The notes under the pieces are model-generated. The model worked only from the letters and a program-made list of their open reading frames with translations. It ran no database searches and was not told the DNA's origin. Below are positions 17,245-25,397 of a DNA stretch of 64,000 nucleotides, piece by piece. A program made the position numbers and the translations under genes. How positions within the stretch are numbered: position 1 is the stretch's first letter; each line of letters opens with the position of its first letter. The DNA comes from Clavibacter nebraskensis NCPPB 2581 (GTDB lineage Bacteria > Actinomycetota > Actinomycetes > Actinomycetales > Microbacteriaceae): positions 1,984,001-2,048,000 of the forward strand of contig NC_020891.1 of NCBI RefSeq assembly GCF_000355695.1, written 5' to 3'.

Positions 17245-18684
17245 ATGACTGACACCACTGGCGTCGGATTCCGATCCGAGCGCGGACCCATCCTCATCGC
17301 CCTGATGCTGACGACGGGCCTCGTGGCCATCGACTCGACCATCCTCGCCACCGCGGTGCCGTCCATCGTGGACGACCTCGGCGGCTTCGCCTCGTTCCCG
17401 TGGCTGTTCTCCATCTACCTGCTGGCGCAGGCGGTGTCGGTGCCGCTGTACGCGAAGCTCAGCGACACCGTGGGGCGGAAGCCGATCATCCTCATCGGCA
17501 TCGGCCTGTTCCTCGTCGGATCGGTGCTGTGCGGGTTCGCCTGGAGCATGCCGGCGCTCATCGCTGCCCGCGCGATCCAGGGCCTCGGCGCCGGGGCCGT
17601 GCAGCCCATGGCGATCACGATCGCGGGCGACATCTACACGGTCGCCGAACGCGCGAAGACCCAGGGCTACCTCGCGAGCGTGTGGGCGGTGTCCAGCGTG
17701 GTCGGCCCGACCCTCGGCGGCGTCTTCTCCGAGTTCGCGTCGTGGCGGTGGATCTTCTTCGTCAACGTGCCGCTGTGCCTCCTCGCCGGCTGGATGATCG
17801 TCCGCCGCTTCCACGAGTCCATCGAGCGCACGAAGCACCGCGTCGACTACGCGGGCGCCGCGCTCCTCACGGTGGGCCTCAGCCTCCTCATCCTCGCGGT
17901 GCTCGAGGGCGGGCAGGCCTGGGCGTGGGACTCCGTGCCGAGCATCGGCGCGTTCGCGGTCGGCGCCGTGCTGATCGTCGCGTTCCTGCTGGTCGAGCGC
18001 CGAGCCGCCGAGCCCGTGCTCCCGCTCTGGGTGTTCTCCCGCCGCCTCCTGCTCACGACCACGCTCGTGTCGCTCGGCGTCGGCGCGATCCTCATCGGCC
18101 TCACCTCGTACGTGCCCACCTACCTCGAGGGGTCGCTGCGCGTCACGCCGCTCGTCTCCGGCCTGGCGCTCGCGGCGCTCACGATCGGCTGGCCCATCTC
18201 GGCGTCGCTCTCGGGTCGCCTCTACCTCCGCATCGGGTTCCGCCGCACCGTGCTCATCGGCATGGCGCTCACGATCGTCGGCACCGGATCCATCGCGCTG
18301 CTCGCCGGCGCCCCCACGCTCGCCGGGATCGCCGCCGGATGCTTCGTCGTGGGCCTGGGGCTCGGGCTCGTCGCGACCCCCAGCCTCATCGGCGCGCAGT
18401 CGAGCGTCGGCTGGGGCGAGCGCGGCGTGGTCACGGGCGCGAACCTCTTCGCCCGGTCGATCGGCAGCGCCGTGGGCGTCGCGGTCTTCGGGGCGATCGC
18501 CAACGCGATCTTCGCCGCGTCCGCGGGCGGCCAGAAGGATCCGGACGCCGTGATCGCCGCATCCGGCGCCGTGTTCCTCGCGGTCGGCGTGTGCGCGCTC
18601 GCGACGGTGGTCGCGGGTCTGCTGATGCCGGAGTCGCGCGTCGAGGACACCGAGATCGCGCGCGCCGAGCCCGCGGCCGGCTGA
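17245..18684 (+). CDS. MFS transporter, DHA2 (EmrB/QacA-type) drug exporter
   Basis: The 479-residue protein has about fourteen hydrophobic segments, with VAIDSTILATAVPSIVDDL at the first span (motif D1 of DHA2 exporters), KLSDTVGRKPI in loop 2-3 (motif A), and SSVVGPTLGGVF (motif C), typical of drug/proton antiport. ATG 17245 is preceded by GGGAGG. The gene is divergent from gamma-glutamyltransferase across about 100 bases. Its substrate is unknown; no adjacent regulator gene is present. Confidence 0.88.
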   Translation: MTDTTGVGFRSERGPILIALMLTTGLVAIDSTILATAVPSIVDDLGGFASFPWLFSIYLLAQAVSVPLYAKLSDTVGRKPIILIGIGLFLVGSVLCGFAWSMPALIAARAIQGLGAGAVQPMAITIAGDIYTVAERAKTQGYLASVWAVSSVVGPTLGGVFSEFASWRWIFFVNVPLCLLAGWMIVRRFHESIERTKHRVDYAGAALLTVGLSLLILAVLEGGQAWAWDSVPSIGAFAVGAVLIVAFLLVERRAAEPVLPLWVFSRRLLLTTTLVSLGVGAILIGLTSYVPTYLEGSLRVTPLVSGLALAALTIGWPISASLSGRLYLRIGFRRTVLIGMALTIVGTGSIALLAGAPTLAGIAAGCFVVGLGLGLVATPSLIGAQSSVGWGERGVVTGANLFARSIGSAVGVAVFGAIANAIFAASAGGQKDPDAVIAASGAVFLAVGVCALATVVAGLLMPESRVEDTEIARAEPAAG

Positions 18685-18735
18685 CCCGCGGCGCCGCCCG
18701 CCCGATTCGCGGGAATGCCGACCCCGCCCCTACAG

Positions 18736-18764
18736 TTGACCCAGATGCATACGTTCGCATGAAT
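18736..18764 (+). promoter_or_regulatory. promoter with overlapping inverted-repeat operator
   Basis: TTGACC at 18736-18741 resembles a -35 element. It is followed by a quasi-palindrome (ATGCATACG and CGCATGAAT around a short centre) that spans the expected -10 position. An operator over the promoter would block RNA polymerase, as in MarR- or TetR-controlled genes. The -10 itself is weak. A ribosome site lies at about 18768-18777, before ATG 18782. Confidence 0.4.
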
Positions 18765-18781
18765 CAAGGAAGCAGGGCAGC

Positions 18782-19810
18782 ATGGCGCAGGAGATCGAGC
18801 TCGGACTGGACACGTTCGGCGACGTCACGGTCGGACCGGACGGCCGCGAGCTGCCCTACGCCGACGTGATCCGCAACGTCGTCGCCGAGGGCGTGCTGGC
18901 CGACCAGGTCGGCATCGACTTCATCGGCCTCGGCGAGCACCACCGCGACGACTACGCGATCTCCTCCCCCGAGGTCGCGCTCGCCGCCATCGCCGCGAAG
19001 ACGTCGCGCATCCGCCTCGGATCCGCCGTCACGGTCCTCAGCTCCGACGACCCGGTGCGCGTCTTCCAGCGCTTCGCCACGCTCGACGCCGTCTCGGACG
19101 GCCGCGCCGAGGTCATCCTCGGCCGCGGCTCGTTCACCGAGTCGTTCCCCCTCTTCGGCTACGAGCTGAGCGACTACGAGCGCCTCTTCGAGGAGAAGCT
19201 CGGCCTCTTCGCCGAGCTCGTGAAGGAGACGCCCGTCACCTGGAGCGGCTCCACGCGCGCTGGCCTCACCGAGCACGACGTCTTCCCGAAGACGGCCGCG
19301 GGGATCACGACCTGGGTCGGCGTCGGCGGCAGCCCCGAGTCGGTCGTGCGCGCCGCGCGCCACGGCTTCCCCCTCATGCTCGCCATCATCGGCGGCGAGC
19401 CCCACCGCTTCGCGCCGTACGCCGACCTGTTCGCGCGCGCCCTCGACCAGCTCGAGCAGCCGCGCCTGCCCGTCGGGATCCACTCGCCCGGCTACGTCGG
19501 CGAGACCGACGCCGAGGCGCGCGAGGCGTTCTTCCCCGACTACCAGGTGATGCACGCCCGCATCGGCAAGGACCGCGGATGGCCGCCGCTCGCCCGCGCC
19601 TCCTACGAGCAGGAGATCGAGCACGGCTCGCTGTACGTCGGATCCCCGGAGACCGTCGCCCGCAAGATCGCCGCGACGCTCGAGGCCGTGGGCGCCACGC
19701 GCTTCGACCTCAAGTACAGCGCCGGCCCGTTCTCGCACGAGCGCATGATGGGCGGGATCGAGCGCTACGGCACGATCGTCGCGCCCATGGTGCGCGACAT
19801 CCTGGCCTGA
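18782..19810 (+). CDS. LLM-class flavin-dependent oxidoreductase
   Basis: The 342-residue protein has the luciferase-like monooxygenase TIM-barrel features: FIGLGEHHRDDYAISSP near residue 48, IRLGSAVTVLSSDDPVRVFQ, and VILGRGSFTESFPLFGY. Length matches family members of about 340 residues often annotated as FMN or F420-dependent oxidoreductases. The TTGACC/palindrome element upstream suggests inducible expression. It is a single-gene unit with a hairpin after the stop. Substrate not predictable. Confidence 0.85.
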   Translation: MAQEIELGLDTFGDVTVGPDGRELPYADVIRNVVAEGVLADQVGIDFIGLGEHHRDDYAISSPEVALAAIAAKTSRIRLGSAVTVLSSDDPVRVFQRFATLDAVSDGRAEVILGRGSFTESFPLFGYELSDYERLFEEKLGLFAELVKETPVTWSGSTRAGLTEHDVFPKTAAGITTWVGVGGSPESVVRAARHGFPLMLAIIGGEPHRFAPYADLFARALDQLEQPRLPVGIHSPGYVGETDAEAREAFFPDYQVMHARIGKDRGWPPLARASYEQEIEHGSLYVGSPETVARKIAATLEAVGATRFDLKYSAGPFSHERMMGGIERYGTIVAPMVRDILA

Positions 19811-19831
19811 TCCGCCCGGCCCCTCGCCGAC

Positions 19832-19860
19832 GGCATCCCCTCCGCGGTGGAGGGAGTGCC
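19832..19860. terminator. hairpin terminator after the LLM gene
   Basis: An inverted repeat with arms of twelve bases (ten paired, including six perfect CCCTCC/GGAGGG pairs) and a five-base loop lies 22 bases after the LLM stop. There is no T-run, which is usual in high-GC actinobacteria. Confidence 0.5.
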
Positions 19861-19925
19861 CGCGGGCGGGATATCCTGCGATCGTCCCCATCCCGGGGGC
19901 GTCGCGACGGATGGGACGTGCTGCG

Positions 19926-20741
19926 ATGACCGGCGCAACGAACCCCGACGCCGAACCGGGTCGCGACGAGGCCGTGGACCCGCTCCACGAGCCGTCGCCC
20001 GACCCCGTGCGGGGCTCCCGGGCGCTGTCCGCCGGGCCGCTCGCCTCCCTGCGCTCGGCCACCATCGGCCTGCTCCAGTACCGCGTGCTCTACCGCAAGA
20101 TGCGCCGCGCCACGTTCCCGCGCGACTCCCCTACGGGCTCGCTGCCGGGCCCGGATCCCTATGGCCTGGCCGTCGTGGGCGAGGGCACCGCGGTCGGCTA
20201 CCAGACCGTGTCGCACGACCTCGGCGTCGCCGGGCAGGTCGCGCACAAGCTCGCCGTGCGCACCGGCCGCGGCGTCTTCTGGTCGGTGCAGTCCTTCCCC
20301 GACTTCACCGTGCGCTCCTGGCGCGCGGGGCTCGACGCGTTCCCGGCCTGGGCGAGCACCGACGTGGCCGTGCTCGCGCTCGGCATCGGCGACGCCATCC
20401 GGTACACCCCGACGCCGCTGTGGGAGTCGCTGCTCGACGCGTGCATCACGGGCGTGCAGGAGCGCATGCCCGAGGGCGCGCTCGTGCTCGTCACCGAGGT
20501 TCCGCCGCTGGAGATCTCGCCCGTCACGCCGTCGCTCATCGCGGGGGCCGTGGGGCGCCACGCCGACGCTCTGAACCGCAGCACGCGCCGGGTCGTCGCG
20601 CGGCACGAGCGCGTCGAGAGCGTGCCGTTCCCGGCCTGGCGGATCCCCGAGTTCACGGCGCCGAACCTCGAGGACACCCTTTACGGCCGCGTCTACCGGG
20701 CGTGGGCGGAGCTGCTGGTGGAGCGGATCGCGCCGTCGTGA
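19926..20741 (+). CDS. degenerate SGNH-hydrolase-like protein
   Basis: The 271-residue protein resembles SGNH hydrolases in layout. LAVVGEGTAVGYQT sits where block I (GDS) is expected, and LALGIGDAIRYTPT where block III (GxND) is expected. The catalytic serine is absent from block I and the asparagine of block III is a glycine. It may be a non-catalytic relative or use different residues. ATG 19926 is the likely start; ATG 19911 is in frame and possible, and neither has a strong ribosome site. The next gene overlaps by four bases. Confidence 0.6.
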   Translation: MTGATNPDAEPGRDEAVDPLHEPSPDPVRGSRALSAGPLASLRSATIGLLQYRVLYRKMRRATFPRDSPTGSLPGPDPYGLAVVGEGTAVGYQTVSHDLGVAGQVAHKLAVRTGRGVFWSVQSFPDFTVRSWRAGLDAFPAWASTDVAVLALGIGDAIRYTPTPLWESLLDACITGVQERMPEGALVLVTEVPPLEISPVTPSLIAGAVGRHADALNRSTRRVVARHERVESVPFPAWRIPEFTAPNLEDTLYGRVYRAWAELLVERIAPS

Positions 20742-21430
20742 GCGACATCGCCTCGATCGCGGACGGCTACGCGGCCGCGGACATCCGCGCCGCCGAGGCC
20801 CCGCTGCTCGCGGCCGGGGCGCAGCTCATGCGCGTCGCGGCCGCGGGCCTCGCGCGCGTCTGCCGTGCCGAGGCGCCCGACGGGGCCGTGCTCGTGCTGG
20901 TCGGCGCGGGGAACAACGGCGGCGACGCCCTGCTCGCGGCGGCCGAGCTCGCGCGGGACGGCCGCGAGGTGCGGGTGATCCGCACGGCGTCGCGCATCCA
21001 CGAGGTCGGCGCCGCGCGGGTGGCCGCTGCCGGCGTGCCGATCACGCCATCCGAGGAGCTCGACGACGCGGGCGTGGCGGCGCTGGGCCGGGCGTCCGCG
21101 CTCGTCGTCGACGGGATCCTCGGCATCGGCACCACCGCGAGCCCCGCCCTCCGCGGCGAGGCGCGCCGCGTGGTGGCCGCGCTCCTCGGCATCGTCCGCG
21201 ACGCGGGCGGCCCGGTCGTCGTCGCGTGCGACATCCCGAGCGGAGTGGGCTGCGACGACGGCCAGGTGCCGGATCCGACCGTGCTGCCTGCGGACGTCAC
21301 CGTCACGTTCGGCGCGGGCAAGCCCGGCCTCATGCGGGGACCCGGCCGCGCGCTCGCGGGCCGCGTGGAGCTGGTCGACGTGGGGCTCGACCTCTCCGGG
21401 ACGATGCCGCGGGCGCGCGCCGCGCCCTGA
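20738..21430 (+). CDS. NAD(P)H-hydrate epimerase (YjeF N-terminal domain)
   Basis: The 230-residue protein consists of the YjeF_N domain. A helix binds the N-terminal region (ADIRAAEAPLLAAGAQLM), LVLVGAGNNGGDALLAA is the phosphate-binding loop, and ALVVDGILGIG and VVACDIPSGV supply the catalytic aspartate and potassium-site residues. The enzyme epimerises damaged R-NAD(P)HX to S-NAD(P)HX. The fused dehydratase domain common in other bacteria is missing, so a separate dehydratase is expected elsewhere. GTG 20738 overlaps the preceding stop. Confidence 0.85.
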   Translation: MSDIASIADGYAAADIRAAEAPLLAAGAQLMRVAAAGLARVCRAEAPDGAVLVLVGAGNNGGDALLAAAELARDGREVRVIRTASRIHEVGAARVAAAGVPITPSEELDDAGVAALGRASALVVDGILGIGTTASPALRGEARRVVAALLGIVRDAGGPVVVACDIPSGVGCDDGQVPDPTVLPADVTVTFGAGKPGLMRGPGRALAGRVELVDVGLDLSGTMPRARAAP

Positions 21431-21538
21431 CGACGCGCCCGGGCGGGCCGTTGTCCCCGATATCGCCGACTTCACCCGACGCTCCCGCTGCGGGAGAGTC
21501 GAGGCAGGCCATCCGGCCCGTCGAAGGGGGACGACACC

Positions 21539-21589
21539 ATGCACGATCACGCCAGGGAGCGCCGCATCACGGGCGGAGGGCCGGCATGA
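21539..21589 (+). CDS. possible 16-residue leader ORF coupled to the next gene
   Basis: ATG 21539 has an AAGGGGG stretch at suitable distance. Sixteen codons end in a TGA that overlaps the ATG of the downstream small membrane protein (ATGA). The downstream gene also has its own GGAGGG element inside this ORF. The arrangement could couple translation, but such an overlap can arise by chance. Confidence 0.35.
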   Translation: MHDHARERRITGGGPA

Positions 21590-21882
21590 CCGGCCCGCTC
21601 GCCCTCGCCATCGCCAACGCCGCCGTCATGGCGGTCGTCGCACTCGCGGGGGCGCGCACCCCGCGGTGGCTCCGCGGATCGTCGTGGCTGCTGCTCGTCG
21701 TCTCGCTCGGGGTGCTCGCGCTGCACCTCCTCGGCGACGCGTGGGACGTCCCGACCAACGCGCTCGCGATCACGTTCCTGATCTCCACGTGCCTCAACGC
21801 GAGTGCCCTCGCGCCGCTCGTGATGCAGCGGCTGCTGACCCGGGCGTCGCGCTCGCGGCGCCGGGTGGCGGGCACCGAGTAG
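21586..21882 (+). CDS. small membrane protein, unknown function
   Basis: The 98-residue protein has three hydrophobic segments (residues about 5-22, 30-48, 57-80) and a basic C-terminus. ATG 21586 has GGAGGG upstream. No family is recognised. A strong bidirectional hairpin follows the gene. Confidence 0.65.
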   Translation: MTGPLALAIANAAVMAVVALAGARTPRWLRGSSWLLLVVSLGVLALHLLGDAWDVPTNALAITFLISTCLNASALAPLVMQRLLTRASRSRRRVAGTE

Positions 21883-21915
21883 CCCGCGACCACCGCAGCC
21901 GACCTGCCGCGAGAA

Positions 21916-21957
21916 GACGGATGGCCGCATCGCCCGAGGGCGGTGCGGCCATCCGTC
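21916..21957. terminator. bidirectional terminator
   Basis: A stem of nearly 19 base pairs with one mismatch (GACGGATGGCCGCATCGCC and its complement) closes a four-base loop. It lies between two converging genes, ending at 21882 and 21973, and should terminate both transcripts. Confidence 0.8.
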
Positions 21958-21972
21958 GTCCGGGGCCGGGGC

Positions 21973-23001
21973 CTAGGCCGGTGTCACGTCGATGAGCACC
22001 TTGCCGGTCATGCCGTCCTCGACCGCCTGGTGGGCGTCGGCCGTGCGCTCCAGCGGGAAGCGCGTGACGGGCAGGCCCGCCTCCTCGCCGACGGGCAGCG
22101 CGCCGTCGATGAGCGCGAGGTGGATGTCCGCGCGGGCCGCGTCGAGCGCCTCCTGGCCCACCGTGTACAGCAGCAGGAACTGGTAGCGCAGGTTCTTCAC
22201 GAAGCTGTCGACCACGGGCAGGGTCACGGTGTCGCCGCCGTTGTTCGCGTAAACGGCGACCGAGGCGCGGTTCTTCGCGACCGCCTGGTTGAGCTCCGCG
22301 TTCTGCGCGGGGGCGACCTCGACGATCAGGTCGACGCCGTCCGGCGCGAGCCCCGAGATCTCCGCGGCGGCGTCGCCGGCCTTGTAGTCGACGACGTGCT
22401 GCGCGCCGGCGGCGGTCGCGAGGGCGGCCTTCTCGGGCGAGCTGACCGTGGTGATCACGGTCGCGCCGGCCCATCGCGCGAGCTGGATGGCCGCGTGGCC
22501 GACCGCGCCAGCCCCGCCCGCGACGAGCACGTGCTTCCCGGCGAGGGCGCCGGGCGCGAGCCGCGACGGGCCGTCCTCGGAGACGGTGAGCGCGCGGTGC
22601 GCGGTGACGGCGGGCACGCCGAGGCTCGCGCCGAGGTCGAAGGAGAGGCCGTCGGGCAGGGGCGCGACGCGGTCGACGGGGAGGACGGTCTTCTCCTGCG
22701 CGGTGCCGGTGGGGCGGCCGTGGGCGGCCAGCATGATCCAGACCCGGTCGCCGACGGCGAGGTCGATGACGTCCGGGCCGACGGCGTCGACGACGCCCGC
22801 GCCGTCCTGGTTCGGGACGACCTCGGGGAACGGCAGCTCCTGGCCGGGCGATCCGCCGTCGCGGGACTTCCAGTCGGTGGGGTTCACGCCCGAGACGACG
22901 ACGCGGACGCGCACCTCGCCGGGGCCGGGGGCGGCTTCGTCGCGGTCGACGGGCTGCAGGACGTCGGGGGCACCCGTGCGGGTGTAGGTGATCGCTCTCA
23001 T
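21973..23001 (-). CDS. NADPH:quinone reductase-like MDR family oxidoreductase
   Basis: The 342-residue protein has the GroES-like N-terminal domain (GVNPTDWKSRDG, GAGVVDAVG) and a Rossmann domain with VAGGAGAVGHAAIQLARWAG near residue 160. The zinc-ligand cysteines of alcohol dehydrogenases are absent, which fits the quinone oxidoreductase branch. It likely reduces quinones or reactive carbonyls with NADPH. ATG 23001 follows the frameshifted amidohydrolase by 41 bases. Confidence 0.85.
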   Translation of the reverse strand: MRAITYTRTGAPDVLQPVDRDEAAPGPGEVRVRVVVSGVNPTDWKSRDGGSPGQELPFPEVVPNQDGAGVVDAVGPDVIDLAVGDRVWIMLAAHGRPTGTAQEKTVLPVDRVAPLPDGLSFDLGASLGVPAVTAHRALTVSEDGPSRLAPGALAGKHVLVAGGAGAVGHAAIQLARWAGATVITTVSSPEKAALATAAGAQHVVDYKAGDAAAEISGLAPDGVDLIVEVAPAQNAELNQAVAKNRASVAVYANNGGDTVTLPVVDSFVKNLRYQFLLLYTVGQEALDAARADIHLALIDGALPVGEEAGLPVTRFPLERTADAHQAVEDGMTGKVLIDVTPA

Positions 23002-23042
23002 GCAGGGCCCAACGCCCGGCGGCCGCGCGGTGTTCCTGCGGG

Positions 23043-24607
23043 TCAGCCGCCGAGCGTGTCGTGCGTGAGGCGACCGCCGAGGAGGGTCGCGGCGACCCGC
23101 ATCGCGCGGAGGTCGTCGGCGGAGGTGGAGCCCGCGAGCGGATCCCGGTCCACGACCGCGAGGTCGGCCCGCTCCCCCGGCGCCACGCGCGTGCGGACGG
23201 AGGCGTCGAGCGCGGCGGCCCGGTCGATGGCCTGCTCGGGGTGCCAGGGCTCCCGGCCGTCGCGCGCGCGGCCGACGGCGGCGCTCATGGTGGCCCACGG
23301 ATCCAGGGGCGCGACGGGCGCGTCGGGCCGAGCGCGAGGCGCGTCCCCGCGGCGCGGAGGTCGGCGAGCGCGAAGGCGCGGGCCGTGCGCCCGGCCCAGT
23401 AGACGTCGGCGATGTCGCGGTCGTCCATGGCGTGCTCGGGCTGGACGCTCGCGACCACGCCGAGGGCGGCGAACCGGGCCACGTCCTCGTGCGTCAGCAG
23501 CTGGGCATGCTCGATGGATCCCGCGGTCCCGTCCGCGTCGCGATGCGCGCCGCCGAGCACGCGGTCGAGGTGCGCGAACGCATCGAGCGCGAGCCGGTTC
23601 GCGTGGTCGCCGATCGCGTGGATCGCGGGCCGCAGCCCCTGCCGCGCGGCGCGCTCCATGAGCTCCCGCAGCTCCTCCGGCGGGACGGAGAGCTGGCCGC
23701 ACGCGCCGCCGTGCACGTCGCCGCCCTGGCCGTCGAGGTCGGGGTACGGGTCGAAGCAGTAGGCGGTGCGGGTGTTGAGGGATCCATCGGTGACGACCTT
23801 CGCGGGCCCCACGCGCACGAGCCCGCCCGTGCCGGCGAGCACGTCGCCCGAGCGCAGGCCCGCGTCGCGCGCCCGGTCGAGGTCCTGCGGCCAGATGCCG
23901 GCCTCCACGCGGAGCGCGTCGTGCCCGAGGGCGGCGAGGCGGCGCCAACGGCCGGCGTTCCAATCGATCTCGAGGTCGACGACGCCGACCACGCCGCGGC
24001 GGGCGGCCTCGCGGGCGACCTGCACGGCCTGCGCATCGAGCGACGACGCATCGCCCTCCTCCACGCGGTACATGAAGTCGAAGCAGTCGTCCTCGCGCAG
24101 GAGCCCGGTCGGGTGGTCCCCGTAGCCGTGGGGCGCGAGCGCGGCCGAGCTCGCCCAGCAGCAGTGCAGGTCGCCGCTGACGAGGAGCACGGGCGTGTCG
24201 CCCGCGACGGCGTCGAGGAGGTCCTTCGTCGGGAGGTCGGGCCACAGCCCGTCGCGGAAGCCGTAGCCGACCAGCGCCTCCGGGGTGCCGGCGCGCGTGA
24301 CAGGGCCGGATCCGGCGGAGGCCGCGCGGGCCGCGAGCGCGTCTCGCACGAGCGCGACGGCCTCCGCCGCGGACGACACCCGGGACAGGTCGAGGCGGCG
24401 GGACACCTTGGTCCACTGCGTGAAGTGCACGTGGTTGTCCCATAGGCCGGGGATGACGAACCGGCCGTCGAGCGCGCGCGTCTCGACGCCCGCGGCGTCC
24501 GCGGATCCGGCCGGTCCGACGGACGCGACGACGCCGTCGCGCACGAGCACGTCCACGGGCGCGTCGGATCCGGGCAGGCGTCCGCCCGCGAGGAGAAGCG
24601 CGCTCAC
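23043..24607 (-). pseudogene. YtcJ-like amidohydrolase with a single-base frameshift
   Basis: From GTG 24607 the frame encodes an amidohydrolase-3 type protein. WDNHVHFTQW gives the HxH metal site near residue 50, and HAIGDHANRLALDAF and EHAQLL follow. At about 23322-23329 the frame breaks just after RLALG. The expected DAPVAPLDPWATMSAAV, part of the conserved C-terminal region, continues in another frame to the stop at 23043. Restoring one base gives an approximately 521-residue protein of normal length. This could be a recent inactivating mutation or a sequence error. The start overlaps the PaiB-like stop by four bases. Confidence 0.75.
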
Positions 24608-25272
24608 GCGTCGGCCCCGACGGAGCCGCCCCCAGCCCGCGCCTGCGCCCGCCGCATCTCCGCGGCGAGCGCCGGGTTCGGGTACTCCGCCCCATGCTCG
24701 AGCTCGTGGAGCACGCGCTCGACGACGTGCGGCGGCTTGTTCTGGCTGAGCTTGGCCTTCGCGACGAACCGCGTGGCGACGAGCCGGAGGCCGACGGTGC
24801 CGGCGCTGATGCGGGCGGCGTACGCCGCGTCCTCGAGCGTCCCCTCCATGCGGCGGGGCTCCGGCATGCGGTCCTCGAAGCGGTCCACCAGCTGCCCGAG
24901 CACCCGCAGGTTCTCCTCGGGCGAGAGGATCTCGACGCGGCAGGTCAGGTGCGCGCTGACGTGGTTCCAGGTGGGCACGGCGGGGTCGGCGTCGTACCAG
25001 CCGGGCGACACGTAGCCGTGCGGGCCCTGGACGATGACGAGCACCTCGCCGTCGGCGCCGTCGCGCTGGCCGAGCTCGTGGATCCGCTCGTCGGGGCGGC
25101 CCACGTGGGTGAGGAGCGTGAGGTCGTCGCGGTCGGGATCCAGCAGCACCGGGTAGTGCGAGGCGACGAGCCCGGCCTCCGTGTCGCTGACGATCGTGGC
25201 CCACGGGTTCCCGTCCACGAGGCGGCGGATCTCGGCGACGTCCTCGAGCGCGAACGACGGGTTCTCCCTCAC
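24604..25272 (-). CDS. PaiB-like FMN-binding negative transcriptional regulator family protein
   Basis: The 222-residue protein begins with RENPSFALEDVAEIRRLVDGNPWATIVS, typical of actinobacterial PaiB-like proteins. It continues with the split-barrel FMN-binding fold (ASHYPVLLD, ILSPEE) and a WNHVSAHLTCRVEIL block. PaiB in Bacillus is linked to repression of sporulation and protease genes, but many members act as flavin or heme split-barrel proteins with unclear roles. GTG 25272 is preferred because the family start aligns there. It precedes the amidohydrolase with a 4-base overlap. Confidence 0.8.
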   Translation of the reverse strand: MRENPSFALEDVAEIRRLVDGNPWATIVSDTEAGLVASHYPVLLDPDRDDLTLLTHVGRPDERIHELGQRDGADGEVLVIVQGPHGYVSPGWYDADPAVPTWNHVSAHLTCRVEILSPEENLRVLGQLVDRFEDRMPEPRRMEGTLEDAAYAARISAGTVGLRLVATRFVAKAKLSQNKPPHVVERVLHELEHGAEYPNPALAAEMRRAQARAGGGSVGADA

Positions 25273-25319
25273 CGGGCGGCCCGCCGCGGCTCGAGGGCGG
25301 GCGGGGAGGCGAGGCGCAT
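25269..25319 (-). CDS. possible 16-residue ORF overlapping the PaiB-like start
   Basis: ATG 25319 opens a 16-codon ORF whose TGA overlaps the GTG of the PaiB-like gene. No ribosome site is seen before it, so it is weaker than the similar mini-ORFs at 9949 and 21539. Confidence 0.15.
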   Translation of the reverse strand: MRLASPPALEPRRAAR

Positions 25320-25397
25320 GACGGGATGCTACCGGCCGCCGGGCGCCGCTCCCGTCACCGCACGTCGGCCCGCCGGAGCCGCGCCGCCGACGCGCGG

